DNA of 48,935 nt from Anaerolineaceae bacterium. GTDB lineage: Bacteria > Chloroflexota > Anaerolineae > Anaerolineales > Anaerolineaceae. The stretch covers positions 1-48,935 of the forward strand of contig JAFGLU010000032.1 in assembly GCA_016927865.1 (NCBI GenBank). Direction: 5' to 3'. Below the pieces are notes generated by a model, which searched no databases, had not been told where the DNA came from, and worked only from the letters and a program-made list of their open reading frames with translations. Shown one piece after another: positions 24,508 through 34,415 of the stretch; the stretch's first letter is position 1, and every line of letters starts with the position of its first letter. Made by a program: the position numbers and the translations under genes.

Positions 24508-25785
24508 ATGCTAAAAATTATCTTACAGTCGAAACGCTCTATTGTTCCTTTCAATGAACCTGCACGCGACCTGCGGGTGCTGAATAAGCCGTTGTGGCTC
24601 CACCAGCGGGACGTGCTGGCGCCTTACACTACGCATGAAATGGAGCTGCCCTCGGGGGCGCCGATGCCGCAGACGCGCGAGCCCTGCATCGCCTACCGAG
24701 ACAACCTGTTTTTCGACAGTGGTTATATTCAAGCTTTTATCACCGAAGCGCAAAAGAGCAGTGGGCCGGTGCGGGCGGCTTTTTCGATTAATGATCCGGC
24801 CTTTCGCGAGCACATTCTACCGCTTTCTCTCTCCTACACGCCCGCTGGAGATTTGTACCTGGCGGACCTCTGGTATTACCCGAACGGTCCCGAGCCAGGC
24901 GCCGAGCCGCTGGTCATCGATCTGCTGGCGCGCGAGGTGGGTTATTACCATGTGCCGCTGTATATGGCCTCGAAGCAGGGCGATCTGGTGTACCAGGTAC
25001 CCTTACGCAGCTTGATTGCCATTGACTCGTGGGTGCATATTTTTATCGCGGACACGGTTTTTGGGTTGTTTGGGCGTGGCGCGCGCTTTGAAGAGCGTTT
25101 GAATCGCGACCTGGGCTTTAAGTTGAAGGTGCTTGGCGCGGCGTTGTATGAAGGGCGGCAGGTGCTGAACTGCTCTCAGGTGGTGCAGGTGGGACGCAAC
25201 TGCGTCATTGACCCCGATGCGGTCATTCACGGGCCCACTACCATCGGCGATAATGTGACCATTGGGGCGAATGCTGTGATTGAAAACTGCATCATTGGCG
25301 ACAACGTGAATATTTCGCAAGGCTGCCAGTTAATGTTGTCGGTGATCGGCGACGGAACGTTCCTGCCTTTCCGCGCATCCACCTTTATGACAACCATCAT
25401 GGATAACAGCCTGGTGGCGCAGAATACCTGCTTGCAAATGTGCGTGGTGGGGCGTAACACTTTTGTGGGGGCGGGCTCTACGTGGACCGATTTCAACCTG
25501 CTTTCGGCGGAGATTAAGGCGCGAGATGGCAACGGCGCGCTGCGGACATCCAACCGCCCGGTGCTGGGCGGCTGCATTGGCCATAACTGCCGTATTGGGG
25601 CAGGGATGATTGTGTTTCCGGCGCGCATGATCGAGTCGGACGTGGTGCTGTTTTCTTCCAAAGAGCGCCGGGTGATTGACCGAGATATTTACTATGAAGA
25701 CAGCGACCATTTGAAGCTGTCCGTTGCCCACTTGCACTCTCGAATGTATCCACGCCCGGGTGAAGGCGGCGGAGAGAGTTGGTAA
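24508..25785 (+). CDS. Left-handed beta-helix protein, GlmU/pyrophosphorylase-like
   Basis: 425 residues. The N-terminal half has a pattern seen in sugar-nucleotidyltransferase-like proteins (PARDLRVLNKPLWLHQRDVL). From about 230 there are hexapeptide turns: VVQVGRNCVIDPDAVIHG, TTIGDNVTIGANAVIENC, then IGDNVNISQG, and after an insertion CIGHNCRIGAGMIVFP, as in trimeric left-handed beta-helix enzymes. The nucleotide-binding GGxGTR loop is not seen, so activity as a pyrophosphorylase is doubtful. It is the last gene of the operon and is followed by a strong terminator. Confidence 0.7.
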   Translation: MLKIILQSKRSIVPFNEPARDLRVLNKPLWLHQRDVLAPYTTHEMELPSGAPMPQTREPCIAYRDNLFFDSGYIQAFITEAQKSSGPVRAAFSINDPAFREHILPLSLSYTPAGDLYLADLWYYPNGPEPGAEPLVIDLLAREVGYYHVPLYMASKQGDLVYQVPLRSLIAIDSWVHIFIADTVFGLFGRGARFEERLNRDLGFKLKVLGAALYEGRQVLNCSQVVQVGRNCVIDPDAVIHGPTTIGDNVTIGANAVIENCIIGDNVNISQGCQLMLSVIGDGTFLPFRASTFMTTIMDNSLVAQNTCLQMCVVGRNTFVGAGSTWTDFNLLSAEIKARDGNGALRTSNRPVLGGCIGHNCRIGAGMIVFPARMIESDVVLFSSKERRVIDRDIYYEDSDHLKLSVAHLHSRMYPRPGEGGGESW

Positions 25786-25807
25786 TTGCCCGGGATGCAT
25801 CTTTGCT

Positions 25808-25849
25808 CAGGTTGGCGCTTTGATTTCCCGGCGCCAACCTGCTTTTATT
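25808..25849 (+). terminator. Intrinsic terminator of the GTPase operon
   Basis: CAGGTTGGCGC at 25808-25818 pairs perfectly with GCGCCAACCTG at 25831-25841 across a 12-base loop, followed by CTTTTATTG. It starts 23 bases after the stop codon. Confidence 0.85.
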
Positions 25850-25894
25850 GTTTCAATGCTTATCAGTAACTATTCAGCCTGAGGTAGAAGGGGA

Positions 25895-25949
25895 CTGAAT
25901 TTGAGGTATATGTAGGGTGCGAAGCACCCTACATATACCTCAAATTCAG
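25895..25949. repeat. Long perfect hairpin, 26-bp arms, 3-base loop
   Basis: Arms 25895-25920 and 25924-25949 are exact reverse complements with loop GAA. The outer part contains ATTTGAGG and the inner end is GTAGGGTGC. It lies after a separate intrinsic terminator and before the next promoter, so it is not needed to end transcription. Same design as 21396, 41046 and 46334. Confidence 0.95.
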
Positions 25950-26021
25950 GGACTTCCCCGCCCCTCTAAGCAGTTACGCTTAACAAATACATAACAGTTT
26001 TGTGAGGCGGAGTGAAAATCG

Positions 26022-26050
26022 TTTACTTATCCTTCAATTCTGAATAGAAT
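26022..26050 (+). promoter_or_regulatory. Promoter of the second signalling operon
   Basis: TTTACT at 26022-26027, a 17-base spacer, TAGAAT at 26045-26050; leader about 47 bases. Apart from the terminator, the hairpin and this promoter nothing is seen in 25786-26103. Confidence 0.6.
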
Positions 26051-26103
26051 AATATAGTGCCCTTCATAGATATTGGGAGCGATTTTTGCTGGGAGGCAGT
26101 CAC

Positions 26104-27003
26104 ATGGGTAAAGCCCGACTCTTGATCGTAGAAGACGACAATGATATTTCAAATATGCTGCGGATTTACTTCTCCAGCCAGGGTTATGACGTTGAAACGG
26201 CCCTGCGCGGCGGTGACGCCCTGGAGAAAACCCGCCAGAGCATGCCGCATCTCATCGTTTTGGATATCATGCTGCCAGACATCAACGGCTATGAAGTATG
26301 CCGGCAGCTCCGAACGACCACTCGAACCAGTCACATTCCAGTGATCTTCCTGACGCAAAAGGATGAGCGCAGCGACCGGCTGCAGGGCCTGGAGTTGGGC
26401 GCGGATGACTACATCACCAAGCCGTTCGACATTGACGAACTCAAGTTGAGAGTGCAAAACGCCATTGCCCGCTCGGAACGCGAGAGCCTGACCGACCCGC
26501 AAACCGGCTTGCCCGCCGGGCGGATGATTGAAGATCAGCTGCGCCACTTGATCCGCCAGCCAGAGGGCTGGTCGTTCATGGATGTGCGCATTAATTCCTT
26601 TGAGCCTTTCAAGAATCTGTACGGCTTTATCGCTGCCAATGACGTTCTGCGCTTCACGGCGATGCTGTTAGGCGAGGTGATCGACGAGTTGGGTACCAGC
26701 AACGACTTCCTGGGGCACGCCGGGGGCGACAACTTTGTGATCCTCACCACCCATGAACGTTCCGATGCCCTCAAACAGCGCGTGAAAGCCCGATTTAAAG
26801 AAGAAGTCCAGACGCACTACAACTTTATGGATCGCCAACAAGGTTTCATTCTCGCTCCAGATGAAACGGGGAAGGTGGAACAAACGCCGTTAATGACTCT
26901 GGCAGTGGGCAAAGTCTCGCCCGCCACCCATGTATTCGCCGACATCCGTGAGATTACGGAACTGGCTGCGGATGAGCGCCGCCAGGATGCAGCGGCGGCC
27001 TAA
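26104..27003 (+). CDS. Response regulator with degenerate GGDEF domain
   Basis: 299 residues. Receiver at 1-122 with D11/D12 and phospho-acceptor D54 (VLDIMLPDINGYE), and a TKPFD lysine. Residues about 135-280 follow the GGDEF pattern (DPQTGLPAGRMIEDQL as the first helix, NDVLRFTAMLLGEV) but the signature is GGDNF at 207-211: the acidic residue at position four is Asn. Diguanylate cyclase activity is therefore doubtful; it may bind nucleotide or act as a regulator. The start ATG at 26104 has GGGAGG seven bases upstream; an upstream TTG at 26086 is rejected. The giant kinase follows 30 bases downstream. Confidence 0.88.
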   Translation: MGKARLLIVEDDNDISNMLRIYFSSQGYDVETALRGGDALEKTRQSMPHLIVLDIMLPDINGYEVCRQLRTTTRTSHIPVIFLTQKDERSDRLQGLELGADDYITKPFDIDELKLRVQNAIARSERESLTDPQTGLPAGRMIEDQLRHLIRQPEGWSFMDVRINSFEPFKNLYGFIAANDVLRFTAMLLGEVIDELGTSNDFLGHAGGDNFVILTTHERSDALKQRVKARFKEEVQTHYNFMDRQQGFILAPDETGKVEQTPLMTLAVGKVSPATHVFADIREITELAADERRQDAAAA

Positions 27004-27033
27004 GACGCTTGAGATCAACCTCTTAATGGTCCT

Positions 27034-30000
27034 ATGATTGGTAACGAAGCGCTGGTATTGGGAATAGTCTTCGCAGTGGTCGGGTTGCTGTTCTTTGTTG
27101 CGGCCCGGCTGTTATTGCGTACGGTTCCCGGTATGCGGCCTCAATCTGAAGCGGATGTGCTGGCAGCGGAAACCGGCCTGAACGAGAACGCTGACGCGGT
27201 GTTGATCGTTCAATCGGGCGGGTGGGTTCGCTCGATCAACCAGCGCGCCCGCGAGGCATTTGCCCTGCAAAGCGGTGAAGTGCCTGACCTCGAGCGCTTA
27301 ATCCGGCGCATCCGGCCCGCCGAGGCTTTCATTGAGTTGTGCGCCAAAGAGGGCCAGGCTCGCTTTGTGCTGGATGGGCGCATGGCCGAGGGCACCTCAT
27401 ACCGCCTTCAACTTCCCGATACTCCTGCCGTTTTGGTTTCGCTGCGCTTCCCCGAGCTGGCTGCCGAATTGATCGATTCGGAATCAAGTTTGAGCGGGCA
27501 GGCGCTGAAAACCTTTACCGAGTTGAACCAGGAGATGGCTGCCAGCCTGGATTTGGATGATGCCATTCGAGCGGTGCTGGAGAACGTTGAAAAGCTCATT
27601 CCGGCCGATTTCATGGAACTGACCATTTGGGACAATGAAACACAGTCTATGGTTCCCTATCGCTTCACGGGTTTGGCTGGCGGGGAACGCAGCCTGGAGC
27701 AGGGCACGGACCGCTACCTGCCTTCGGAAGGATACGCGGGTTACCTTTATCGCGAGCGTCAGCCGCTGCTCATTCCGAACACGGAAACTCGCACTGATTT
27801 GCGCCCAACGTCACGCACGATGGGCGTCCGTTCATTTATCGGTATCCCGCTTTTGGCAGGGGATGATTTTGTGGGCACGCTGGAGTTGGGCTCGCGCACA
27901 CCGGGCTCCTTCCGCGAGCAAGATTTGGCCATGGTGCGGCTGCTTTCGGGCCAGGCGGCCATTGCGGTGCACAACGCGCTGCTGTTTCGCGAGGAGAAGC
28001 GCCGGGCTGCAGAATTGAGCGGCCTGGCTCAGGTAGCTCAGGCTTTCAGTTCGGTGCGCGACCCCAAGAGCCTCTATTCCCGCCTGGTGGGCAGCATTGC
28101 TCCGCTCATCCAGGTGAAAATCGTCGGTTTCTTGATCTATAACGAAGGCCAGCGTATTTTGGAAGGGCAAATTCCGTTTCATGGGCTGCCTGATCAGTTT
28201 GTGGAACTGTACCGCACGCCCATCCTGCCGAACAGCGCCGCCGAACAAACCCTGCTGGATCAGGATGTGTTGATCACCGAGAATGCGGCCGATGATCCGC
28301 AGTGGGAAACGCTAGGCCTCGATTACCTGGCTCAGGCAGCCAGCCTGCGGGATACGGTGCTGGTGCCGTTGAATTCCGGCGGGCGGATGATGGGGTACTT
28401 GCAGGTCTCTAATCATCTGGAAGGTGACACCTTTACCCAGTCGGAATTGCATTTGCTGATGATTGTAGCCAACCAATCGGCCTCGATCATTGAAAATGCT
28501 TCCCTGGTGCAGCAATCGCGGCTGCGCGCCCAGCGCGCCGAAGCGCTGCGCCGAATTGTTAGCCTGGCCGGGTCGGTGGCCAGCCTGGATGAGGTGCTGC
28601 AATTCTCTACGAATGAACTGGTGCGTTTGCTGCACGTCGATGTGGCGGCGGTGTTCTTGATCGACCAGGCCCGCACGCAACTTTCACTGCACAAGGGCTC
28701 GCTGTTCGGTGTTTCGACCGATTTACCCGACCGGGAAACCTGCCTTCTGGCCGACGATCCGCAGTTCCCCTTCACGGTGAGTGATTCACAGCACACCCTG
28801 CGCCTGGTGAGTGCCAGCGAAGAGCAGGAGCGCCCGGTAGTGCCGTTTTACCAAAATTTGATCCAGAAGTTGGGGATCGAATCAATGGTGCTGGTGCCTC
28901 TGGTGGTGCGAAACGAGGGAGTGGGCGAGCTGTTGTTTGCCAGCCGACAGGCGAACTTCTTTGATAATGCTGATGTGCAGATGATGGCGACAGCGGCAGG
29001 CCACCTGGCGGGTGTGGTGGAGCAGGCTTACCTGCGCACGCAGACTGACGAGGGGCTGCGCCGGCGAGTGGATCAAATGGTGTCCATCGGCCGGATCAGT
29101 CGTGGATTGACCAATACGCAAGATCCGCAGGTGTTGGCGAACCTGGTGTACGAAGAGGCCGTGCGCATCAGCGGCGCGCCATGCGGCAAGGTGATTTTGT
29201 TTGACATGACCCTGCCCAAAGACCACCCGCTGGAGGTCAAATATGCAGCGGGCGAAGGCGAGACCGGCCCGGCGCACGAGGGCGACCTGCGCATGCTGGA
29301 AGTGGGGATTAGTAACCGAGTGCAGGAGTATAACGGCGAAGCAAACCTGCCGCCCCATGAAGGCATTGTTTGCAGCCTGTCTACGCCGATTATGTACCGC
29401 AGCCATCCGGCTGGTCTGATCGTTTTACACGCGACCGAGACGGGGGTATTTGACGGGTTGGCCCAAGAGATTGTCCAGTCGCTGGCGGTGCAGGCGGCGG
29501 CGGCGCTTGGCAATGCCATCCAGTATGAAGAGCAGGCCGTGCGCAGTGCGCTGCTCAAGCGCGAGCTGGACACGCTGACCGAGTTGATGCAAATTTCTCA
29601 AATGCTGCGCCCGTCATTGCCCCTCGAGCAGTCCCTCCTGGCAATCAGCTCGGCCATTCAGCAAGCAACGCCCTTCACGGTCAACGTGATCAGCGTGAAC
29701 GACCCTGAAACCGGCATGTTGCGGCGGGTGTGCGCCACAGGCGTGCCGACAGAAAACTGGGCGGAACTGCAAGCGCACGAGCAAAACTGGGAGTCGCTGC
29801 AATCGTTGATGGACCCGCAGTTCAGGGTGGGGAATGTGTATTTCATTCCTGCCGATAATATGCCCGCGCTGCCGGAAGAACTATATTCGGTGACCCTGCC
29901 TTACAGCAGCCCGATCAGTGGACGGGATGCCTGGAACGAAAACGACTTCTTGCTCATGCCGCTTTCAGACTCGGCGGGCAACCCCATTGGCATGATCAGC

Positions 30001-33000
30001 GTGGATTCGCCTTCCGATGGTCGGCGCCCCGACCGGCCAACCTTTGAGGCCTTGGAAATCTTTGGCATTCAAGCCGCGTTGATGATCGAAAATCATTTCC
30101 GCATTTCGCGGCTGGAAGGCCAGGTGGAGCGATTGGAGTTGGATTCGGTGCGGCTGCACCAGACGGTGGAAGCCACCCGCGACAACCTGCCGATGATGCT
30201 GCGCAAGGATTTGGATCAGACCGTGGCTTTGCAGAGCATTAATCGCCGCGTTGAGCGAGTGAGAGCTTCTCTGGAGATTGGCGCGCTGGCCAGTGGACAG
30301 CCCGACACCGACAAGATTTTGCAGGTTCTGTGCAACGAACTGCTCAGCCGCTTTGCCATGCAGATGGCTTTTATTGCCGAGCAAACCCCCATCGGTCTCA
30401 GACTGGTGGAGGTGATCGGCAATATCCCTGCTGGAGCCAACCCAGATGCGCTGTTTGGCCAGCGCAACCCCCTGCGCCAGATGCTGCTGGAGCCCAAAAA
30501 CCGCGAGGTGGACGTTCTGCTGGTTGCCAACCTGGAAAACCACCCCGATTGGCACAACAACCCGCTGCTAAACAGCCTGGAAGCGCGCAGCCTGATCGTC
30601 ATGGTGATGGGCGTAGATAAGAACCTGCAGCGCGCAGTGATGTTGATTGGCCGCCGCACTTTGCCGGCTTTCTCGGCGGAAGACAAGCGCATCTTCGAGC
30701 AGTTGGGCCGCCAGGTGATGGTGGGCATGCAAAACCTGGTGCTGTTGACCGAGACACAGCAGCGCTTGACCGAAGTGAACCTGCTGCTGGAGTTTAGCTT
30801 GAAGCTGGGCACGCTTAAAGCAGAAAACATTCTAGCCGTGCTGGTGGAAAGCGTGGTGGGCGTGCTGCCCACTGCTCAGGCTGGTTGGGTGGCCATGTGG
30901 GACGACAAACAGGCTTCTCTGGTACCCAAGTCGGCAATGGGCTACACAGACAGCGCTTCGATGCTGAATATTACTTACGGATTGCTCTCGCCAACCGGTG
31001 ACGTGATGGACGCGCGGCGCATTTTGCCGTTGCGCGTGTACCGCCTGGGCGAACCAGTGCGGGCGGCGGAAGTGGACTTTACTACTCAGTATCATCTGAC
31101 CACCGAGCAATTGTTGAACTATCGCAAGGCCACCAATGGGCGCCTGCCCCTTTCGGCGATGGTGCTTCCTTTGCGGATGGGGGATGCGGTTTCGGGCGTG
31201 CTGATGCTGGAAAACTTCGACACGACCAACGCCTTCACCAGCGAGGATGAAGCTCTGGCTTATTCGTTCACCCAACAGGCTTCTCTGGCGCTGGATAATG
31301 CCCGCCTGTTCAACGCTTCGGAACGGCGCGCCAACCAACTGCAAAGCCTGACGCGAGTTTCCAGCATCCTCACCTCCAGCTTGAAGACGGAAGAACTGGT
31401 CGTCTCGCTATTGGACCTGTTGAAGCTGGTCATCCCCTTTGAGACGGCCACCTTGTGGCTGCGCCAGGGGAACAACCTGACCGTGGCCGCGACCAAGGGT
31501 TTTGAAGACGACACCAGCCGCGAGGGCCTGACCGTTGACATGGAAGACAGCGCTATGTTCCGCGATATGGTCAAGGCCGGAGAGCCCATCTCGGTGCTGG
31601 ATGTGCGTAATGACCGGCGCTTCCCGGCTTTGAGCGAACCGACCTATCTTTCCTGGTTGGGCTTGCCGCTAATCGCAAAGGGACAGATGATCGGTTTGAT
31701 CGCGATGGAAAAGCGCGAGGTCGATTTTTATACGCATGAATATGTCAACGCCGCCACCACCTTTGCCAGCCAGGCAGCGGTGGCTTTGGAGAACGCGCGC
31801 TTGTTTGAAGAGAGCTCGCGCCGGGCGACCGAGTTGGACGAGCGCTCGCAGCGCTTGGGCTTACTCAACCGCCTGTCAGAAGAGCTGAGTTCATCCCTGG
31901 AGATCGATAAGATCTTGGGAGTGACGTCGCAGCAAATTCTGGATGCTATGGAAGCGTCGGTGGTGGCCTGTGTGATGGTTGAGCCGGGCACCAACTTTGT
32001 GATCGAAAAGGAAGTTCCTGAAACCGGCGGGCGACTGCCTCTGGCGATCCTGGATGTGCCTATCTTCGAGCGGCTTTACCAGACGCAAGGCGTGTTCAGC
32101 ACGGCGGATGTGGCAAATGAGCCGATGCTGGCTTCGCTGCGCGAAGCTTACTTTGCCCCGCGCGGCGTGCAATCGGTGTTGGCGGTACCAATGGCTACCG
32201 GCTCGTTGCTGCACGGATGGTTGATGATTCAAAGCACAGAAGACCGCCGCTTCTCTCCTTCAGAGATTGAGTTGGCTCAAACAGTGTGCAACCAGGCTGC
32301 TATCGCGGTGCAAAACGCGCGCTCCTTTGAAGAAACCCGCAGCTTGACCGAGTTCTTGGAGCGACGCGTGGAAGAGCGCACCGGTGAGTTGAAAACCGAG
32401 CACAGCAATATGCAGACGCTGCTGCGGGTCATCGGCGAGTTGTCGGCCAGCCTGGATATGGGCCTGGTGCTCAACCGGGCGCTGACAGTGATCAATGAAT
32501 CGTTGAACGCAGAAGAGAGTCTGGCGGTGATGCTGCAAGGCACACAGCGCCCGTATCGCACCGGGGAGACGTTGGCTTCGGGCGAGGAAAAGAACGGGCG
32601 CACGTATGGCCTTGAACGGGATATTGCCAAGTGGGTGGCGCGACATCGCAAAGCAGTGGTGTTGGAAGACATCACCCAGGATGAACGCTGGGTGACAGCG
32701 GAAAATGAAGCTCCTGCCTACCGCAGCGTGCTGGCTGTGCCGCTGGTGATGGGCGAAGATGCCCTGGGTGGGCTGGTGCTGCTGCACCGGGAGAAAGACC
32801 ACTTCAAGACCGATCAAATCAACCTGGTCGAGGCCACCGCCCGGCAGATTGGTATTTCGTTGAACAATGCAGAGCTGTTCAACCTGATCCGCGACCAGTC
32901 TGAGCATCTGGGCAACATGCTGCGCGAACAGCAGATTGAGGCCAGCCGCTCGATTGCCATCCTGGAAGCCGTGGCGGATGGGGTAGTGGTGACTGATGAT

Positions 33001-34014
33001 CGGGGCCGGATTAACCTGTTCAATAAGTCTGCCGAGACCATCCTGGAACTGCGCGGTAACGATTTGATCGGCCAGCCGCTGGAGTTGTTCGCCGGGTTGT
33101 TTGGAAAATCGGGCTCGGCCTGGATGCGCACCATTCGCAACTGGTCGGAAGCGCCGGGAGAATATTCCGGCGAGACGTTTGCCGATGAGTTTGAGCTGGA
33201 CAACGGGCTGGTCATCGCCGTGCATCTGGCGCCGGTGTTTTATCGCTCGCAGTTCCTGGGCACGGTCTCGATTTTCCGCGATATTACTCACCAGGTGCAG
33301 GTGGACCGCTTGAAGTCGGAATTTGTGGCCAACGTCAGCCATGAACTGCGCACCCCAATGACGTCCATCAAGGGGTATGTGGAGATCATGTTGATGGGTG
33401 CGGCGGGGCAGATCACCGATCAGCAAAAGCATTTCCTGGGGATCGTCAAATCGAACACCGAACGCCTGGGTGTGCTGGTCAACGACCTGCTGGATATCTC
33501 GCGCATTGAGTCGGGGCGGGTGACGCTGAACTTGCAGTCGTTGAACCTGCGCGAGCTGGCCGAAGACGTGATTTTGGACCTGGAACGCCGGGCGCGTGAG
33601 GAGAACAAGGGCATGACCTTCAAACTGGAGTGCCCGGTGGAACCGCCGGTAGTGATGGGCGACATGGAACGTATTCGCCAGGTGTTGGGCAACCTGGTCA
33701 GCAATGGTTACAACTATTCGCCTGCGGGCAGCCTGGTGAGGGTGCGCATTACCGACGAAGGGGAGTATCTACAGGTAGATGTGATTGATAACGGTATTGG
33801 CATTGGCGCGGAAGAACGGGAGCGCATCTTCGAGCGCTTCTACCGCGGCGAGGACCCCCTGGTGCTGGCTTCGGCTGGAACCGGTTTGGGTTTGTCGATT
33901 GCTCGGACGATTGTGAATATGCACAACGGCCGGATTTGGTTCAATAGTAACGGTGTTCGGGGCGAGGGAAGCACATTCTCCTTCACCCTGCCGGTTTACA
34001 CAAGTGGAGAGTGA
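27034..34014 (+). CDS. Giant sensor histidine kinase with about ten GAF domains
   Basis: 2326 residues. One membrane helix at about 7-29, then a short PAS-like region, about ten consecutive GAF domains between residues 160 and 1955 joined by coiled-coil helices (each block opens with a helix such as LLNRLSEELSSSLEIDKIL and closes with QAAIAVQNARSFEE or a variant), a PAS domain at about 1972-2085, HisKA with H2103 in ANVSHELRTPM, and HATPase_c (VLGNLVSNGYNYS; DNGIGIG; GTGLGLS). The catalytic half is complete. The GAF blocks are well diverged from each other, so the array is old. The receiver gene eight bases downstream is the obvious partner. Ligands are unknown. Confidence 0.93.
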   Translation: MIGNEALVLGIVFAVVGLLFFVAARLLLRTVPGMRPQSEADVLAAETGLNENADAVLIVQSGGWVRSINQRAREAFALQSGEVPDLERLIRRIRPAEAFIELCAKEGQARFVLDGRMAEGTSYRLQLPDTPAVLVSLRFPELAAELIDSESSLSGQALKTFTELNQEMAASLDLDDAIRAVLENVEKLIPADFMELTIWDNETQSMVPYRFTGLAGGERSLEQGTDRYLPSEGYAGYLYRERQPLLIPNTETRTDLRPTSRTMGVRSFIGIPLLAGDDFVGTLELGSRTPGSFREQDLAMVRLLSGQAAIAVHNALLFREEKRRAAELSGLAQVAQAFSSVRDPKSLYSRLVGSIAPLIQVKIVGFLIYNEGQRILEGQIPFHGLPDQFVELYRTPILPNSAAEQTLLDQDVLITENAADDPQWETLGLDYLAQAASLRDTVLVPLNSGGRMMGYLQVSNHLEGDTFTQSELHLLMIVANQSASIIENASLVQQSRLRAQRAEALRRIVSLAGSVASLDEVLQFSTNELVRLLHVDVAAVFLIDQARTQLSLHKGSLFGVSTDLPDRETCLLADDPQFPFTVSDSQHTLRLVSASEEQERPVVPFYQNLIQKLGIESMVLVPLVVRNEGVGELLFASRQANFFDNADVQMMATAAGHLAGVVEQAYLRTQTDEGLRRRVDQMVSIGRISRGLTNTQDPQVLANLVYEEAVRISGAPCGKVILFDMTLPKDHPLEVKYAAGEGETGPAHEGDLRMLEVGISNRVQEYNGEANLPPHEGIVCSLSTPIMYRSHPAGLIVLHATETGVFDGLAQEIVQSLAVQAAAALGNAIQYEEQAVRSALLKRELDTLTELMQISQMLRPSLPLEQSLLAISSAIQQATPFTVNVISVNDPETGMLRRVCATGVPTENWAELQAHEQNWESLQSLMDPQFRVGNVYFIPADNMPALPEELYSVTLPYSSPISGRDAWNENDFLLMPLSDSAGNPIGMISVDSPSDGRRPDRPTFEALEIFGIQAALMIENHFRISRLEGQVERLELDSVRLHQTVEATRDNLPMMLRKDLDQTVALQSINRRVERVRASLEIGALASGQPDTDKILQVLCNELLSRFAMQMAFIAEQTPIGLRLVEVIGNIPAGANPDALFGQRNPLRQMLLEPKNREVDVLLVANLENHPDWHNNPLLNSLEARSLIVMVMGVDKNLQRAVMLIGRRTLPAFSAEDKRIFEQLGRQVMVGMQNLVLLTETQQRLTEVNLLLEFSLKLGTLKAENILAVLVESVVGVLPTAQAGWVAMWDDKQASLVPKSAMGYTDSASMLNITYGLLSPTGDVMDARRILPLRVYRLGEPVRAAEVDFTTQYHLTTEQLLNYRKATNGRLPLSAMVLPLRMGDAVSGVLMLENFDTTNAFTSEDEALAYSFTQQASLALDNARLFNASERRANQLQSLTRVSSILTSSLKTEELVVSLLDLLKLVIPFETATLWLRQGNNLTVAATKGFEDDTSREGLTVDMEDSAMFRDMVKAGEPISVLDVRNDRRFPALSEPTYLSWLGLPLIAKGQMIGLIAMEKREVDFYTHEYVNAATTFASQAAVALENARLFEESSRRATELDERSQRLGLLNRLSEELSSSLEIDKILGVTSQQILDAMEASVVACVMVEPGTNFVIEKEVPETGGRLPLAILDVPIFERLYQTQGVFSTADVANEPMLASLREAYFAPRGVQSVLAVPMATGSLLHGWLMIQSTEDRRFSPSEIELAQTVCNQAAIAVQNARSFEETRSLTEFLERRVEERTGELKTEHSNMQTLLRVIGELSASLDMGLVLNRALTVINESLNAEESLAVMLQGTQRPYRTGETLASGEEKNGRTYGLERDIAKWVARHRKAVVLEDITQDERWVTAENEAPAYRSVLAVPLVMGEDALGGLVLLHREKDHFKTDQINLVEATARQIGISLNNAELFNLIRDQSEHLGNMLREQQIEASRSIAILEAVADGVVVTDDRGRINLFNKSAETILELRGNDLIGQPLELFAGLFGKSGSAWMRTIRNWSEAPGEYSGETFADEFELDNGLVIAVHLAPVFYRSQFLGTVSIFRDITHQVQVDRLKSEFVANVSHELRTPMTSIKGYVEIMLMGAAGQITDQQKHFLGIVKSNTERLGVLVNDLLDISRIESGRVTLNLQSLNLRELAEDVILDLERRAREENKGMTFKLECPVEPPVVMGDMERIRQVLGNLVSNGYNYSPAGSLVRVRITDEGEYLQVDVIDNGIGIGAEERERIFERFYRGEDPLVLASAGTGLGLSIARTIVNMHNGRIWFNSNGVRGEGSTFSFTLPVYTSGE

Positions 34015-34022
34015 GGCCAAAA

Positions 34023-34400
34023 ATGGCAAAAATATTAATTGCTGAAGATGAGCCCGATATTCGCGACCTGGTGACGTTTACCTTGCGCTTTGCAGGCCAT
34101 GAGATTGTGGCGGTCACCAACGGCGCTGAGGCCGTGGAAGCCGCCAAAGAGGTTATGCCGGATATCATCCTGATGGATGTGCGCATGCCCCGCATGACCG
34201 GTTACGAAGCCTGCGCGGCGATGAAGGCCGACCCGGCCATCGCGGACATCCCGGTGGTGTTCCTGTCTGCTAAGGGGCAGGAGAACGAGATCCAGACCGG
34301 GTTGAGCGCGGGAGCCAGTGAGTACTTGCTGAAACCGTTCGCGCCGATGGAACTGAGCGAACGCGTGAACGAGCTGTTGCAGAAATACGGGAAGAAATAG
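34023..34400 (+). CDS. Single-domain response regulator
   Basis: 125 residues, receiver only. Acidic pocket in AEDEPD, phospho-acceptor in LMDVRMPRMTGYEA, S in FLSAKGQ and LKPFAP lysine are all present. The start is ATG at 34023 with GAGG seven bases upstream. Eight bases separate it from the giant kinase, so the two form a cognate pair. Without an output domain it must act through another protein, for instance the hydrolase-like protein encoded next. Confidence 0.93.
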   Translation: MAKILIAEDEPDIRDLVTFTLRFAGHEIVAVTNGAEAVEAAKEVMPDIILMDVRMPRMTGYEACAAMKADPAIADIPVVFLSAKGQENEIQTGLSAGASEYLLKPFAPMELSERVNELLQKYGKK

Positions 34401-34415
34401 GAAACCTGTGATCGA

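Noticed and set aside
32260-33432. Long antisense open frame (about 390 codons) opposite the giant kinase
   Set aside because: It mirrors the kinase codon pattern; the kinase frame has complete PAS and HisKA motifs, and no family or ribosome binding site is seen in the antisense frame.
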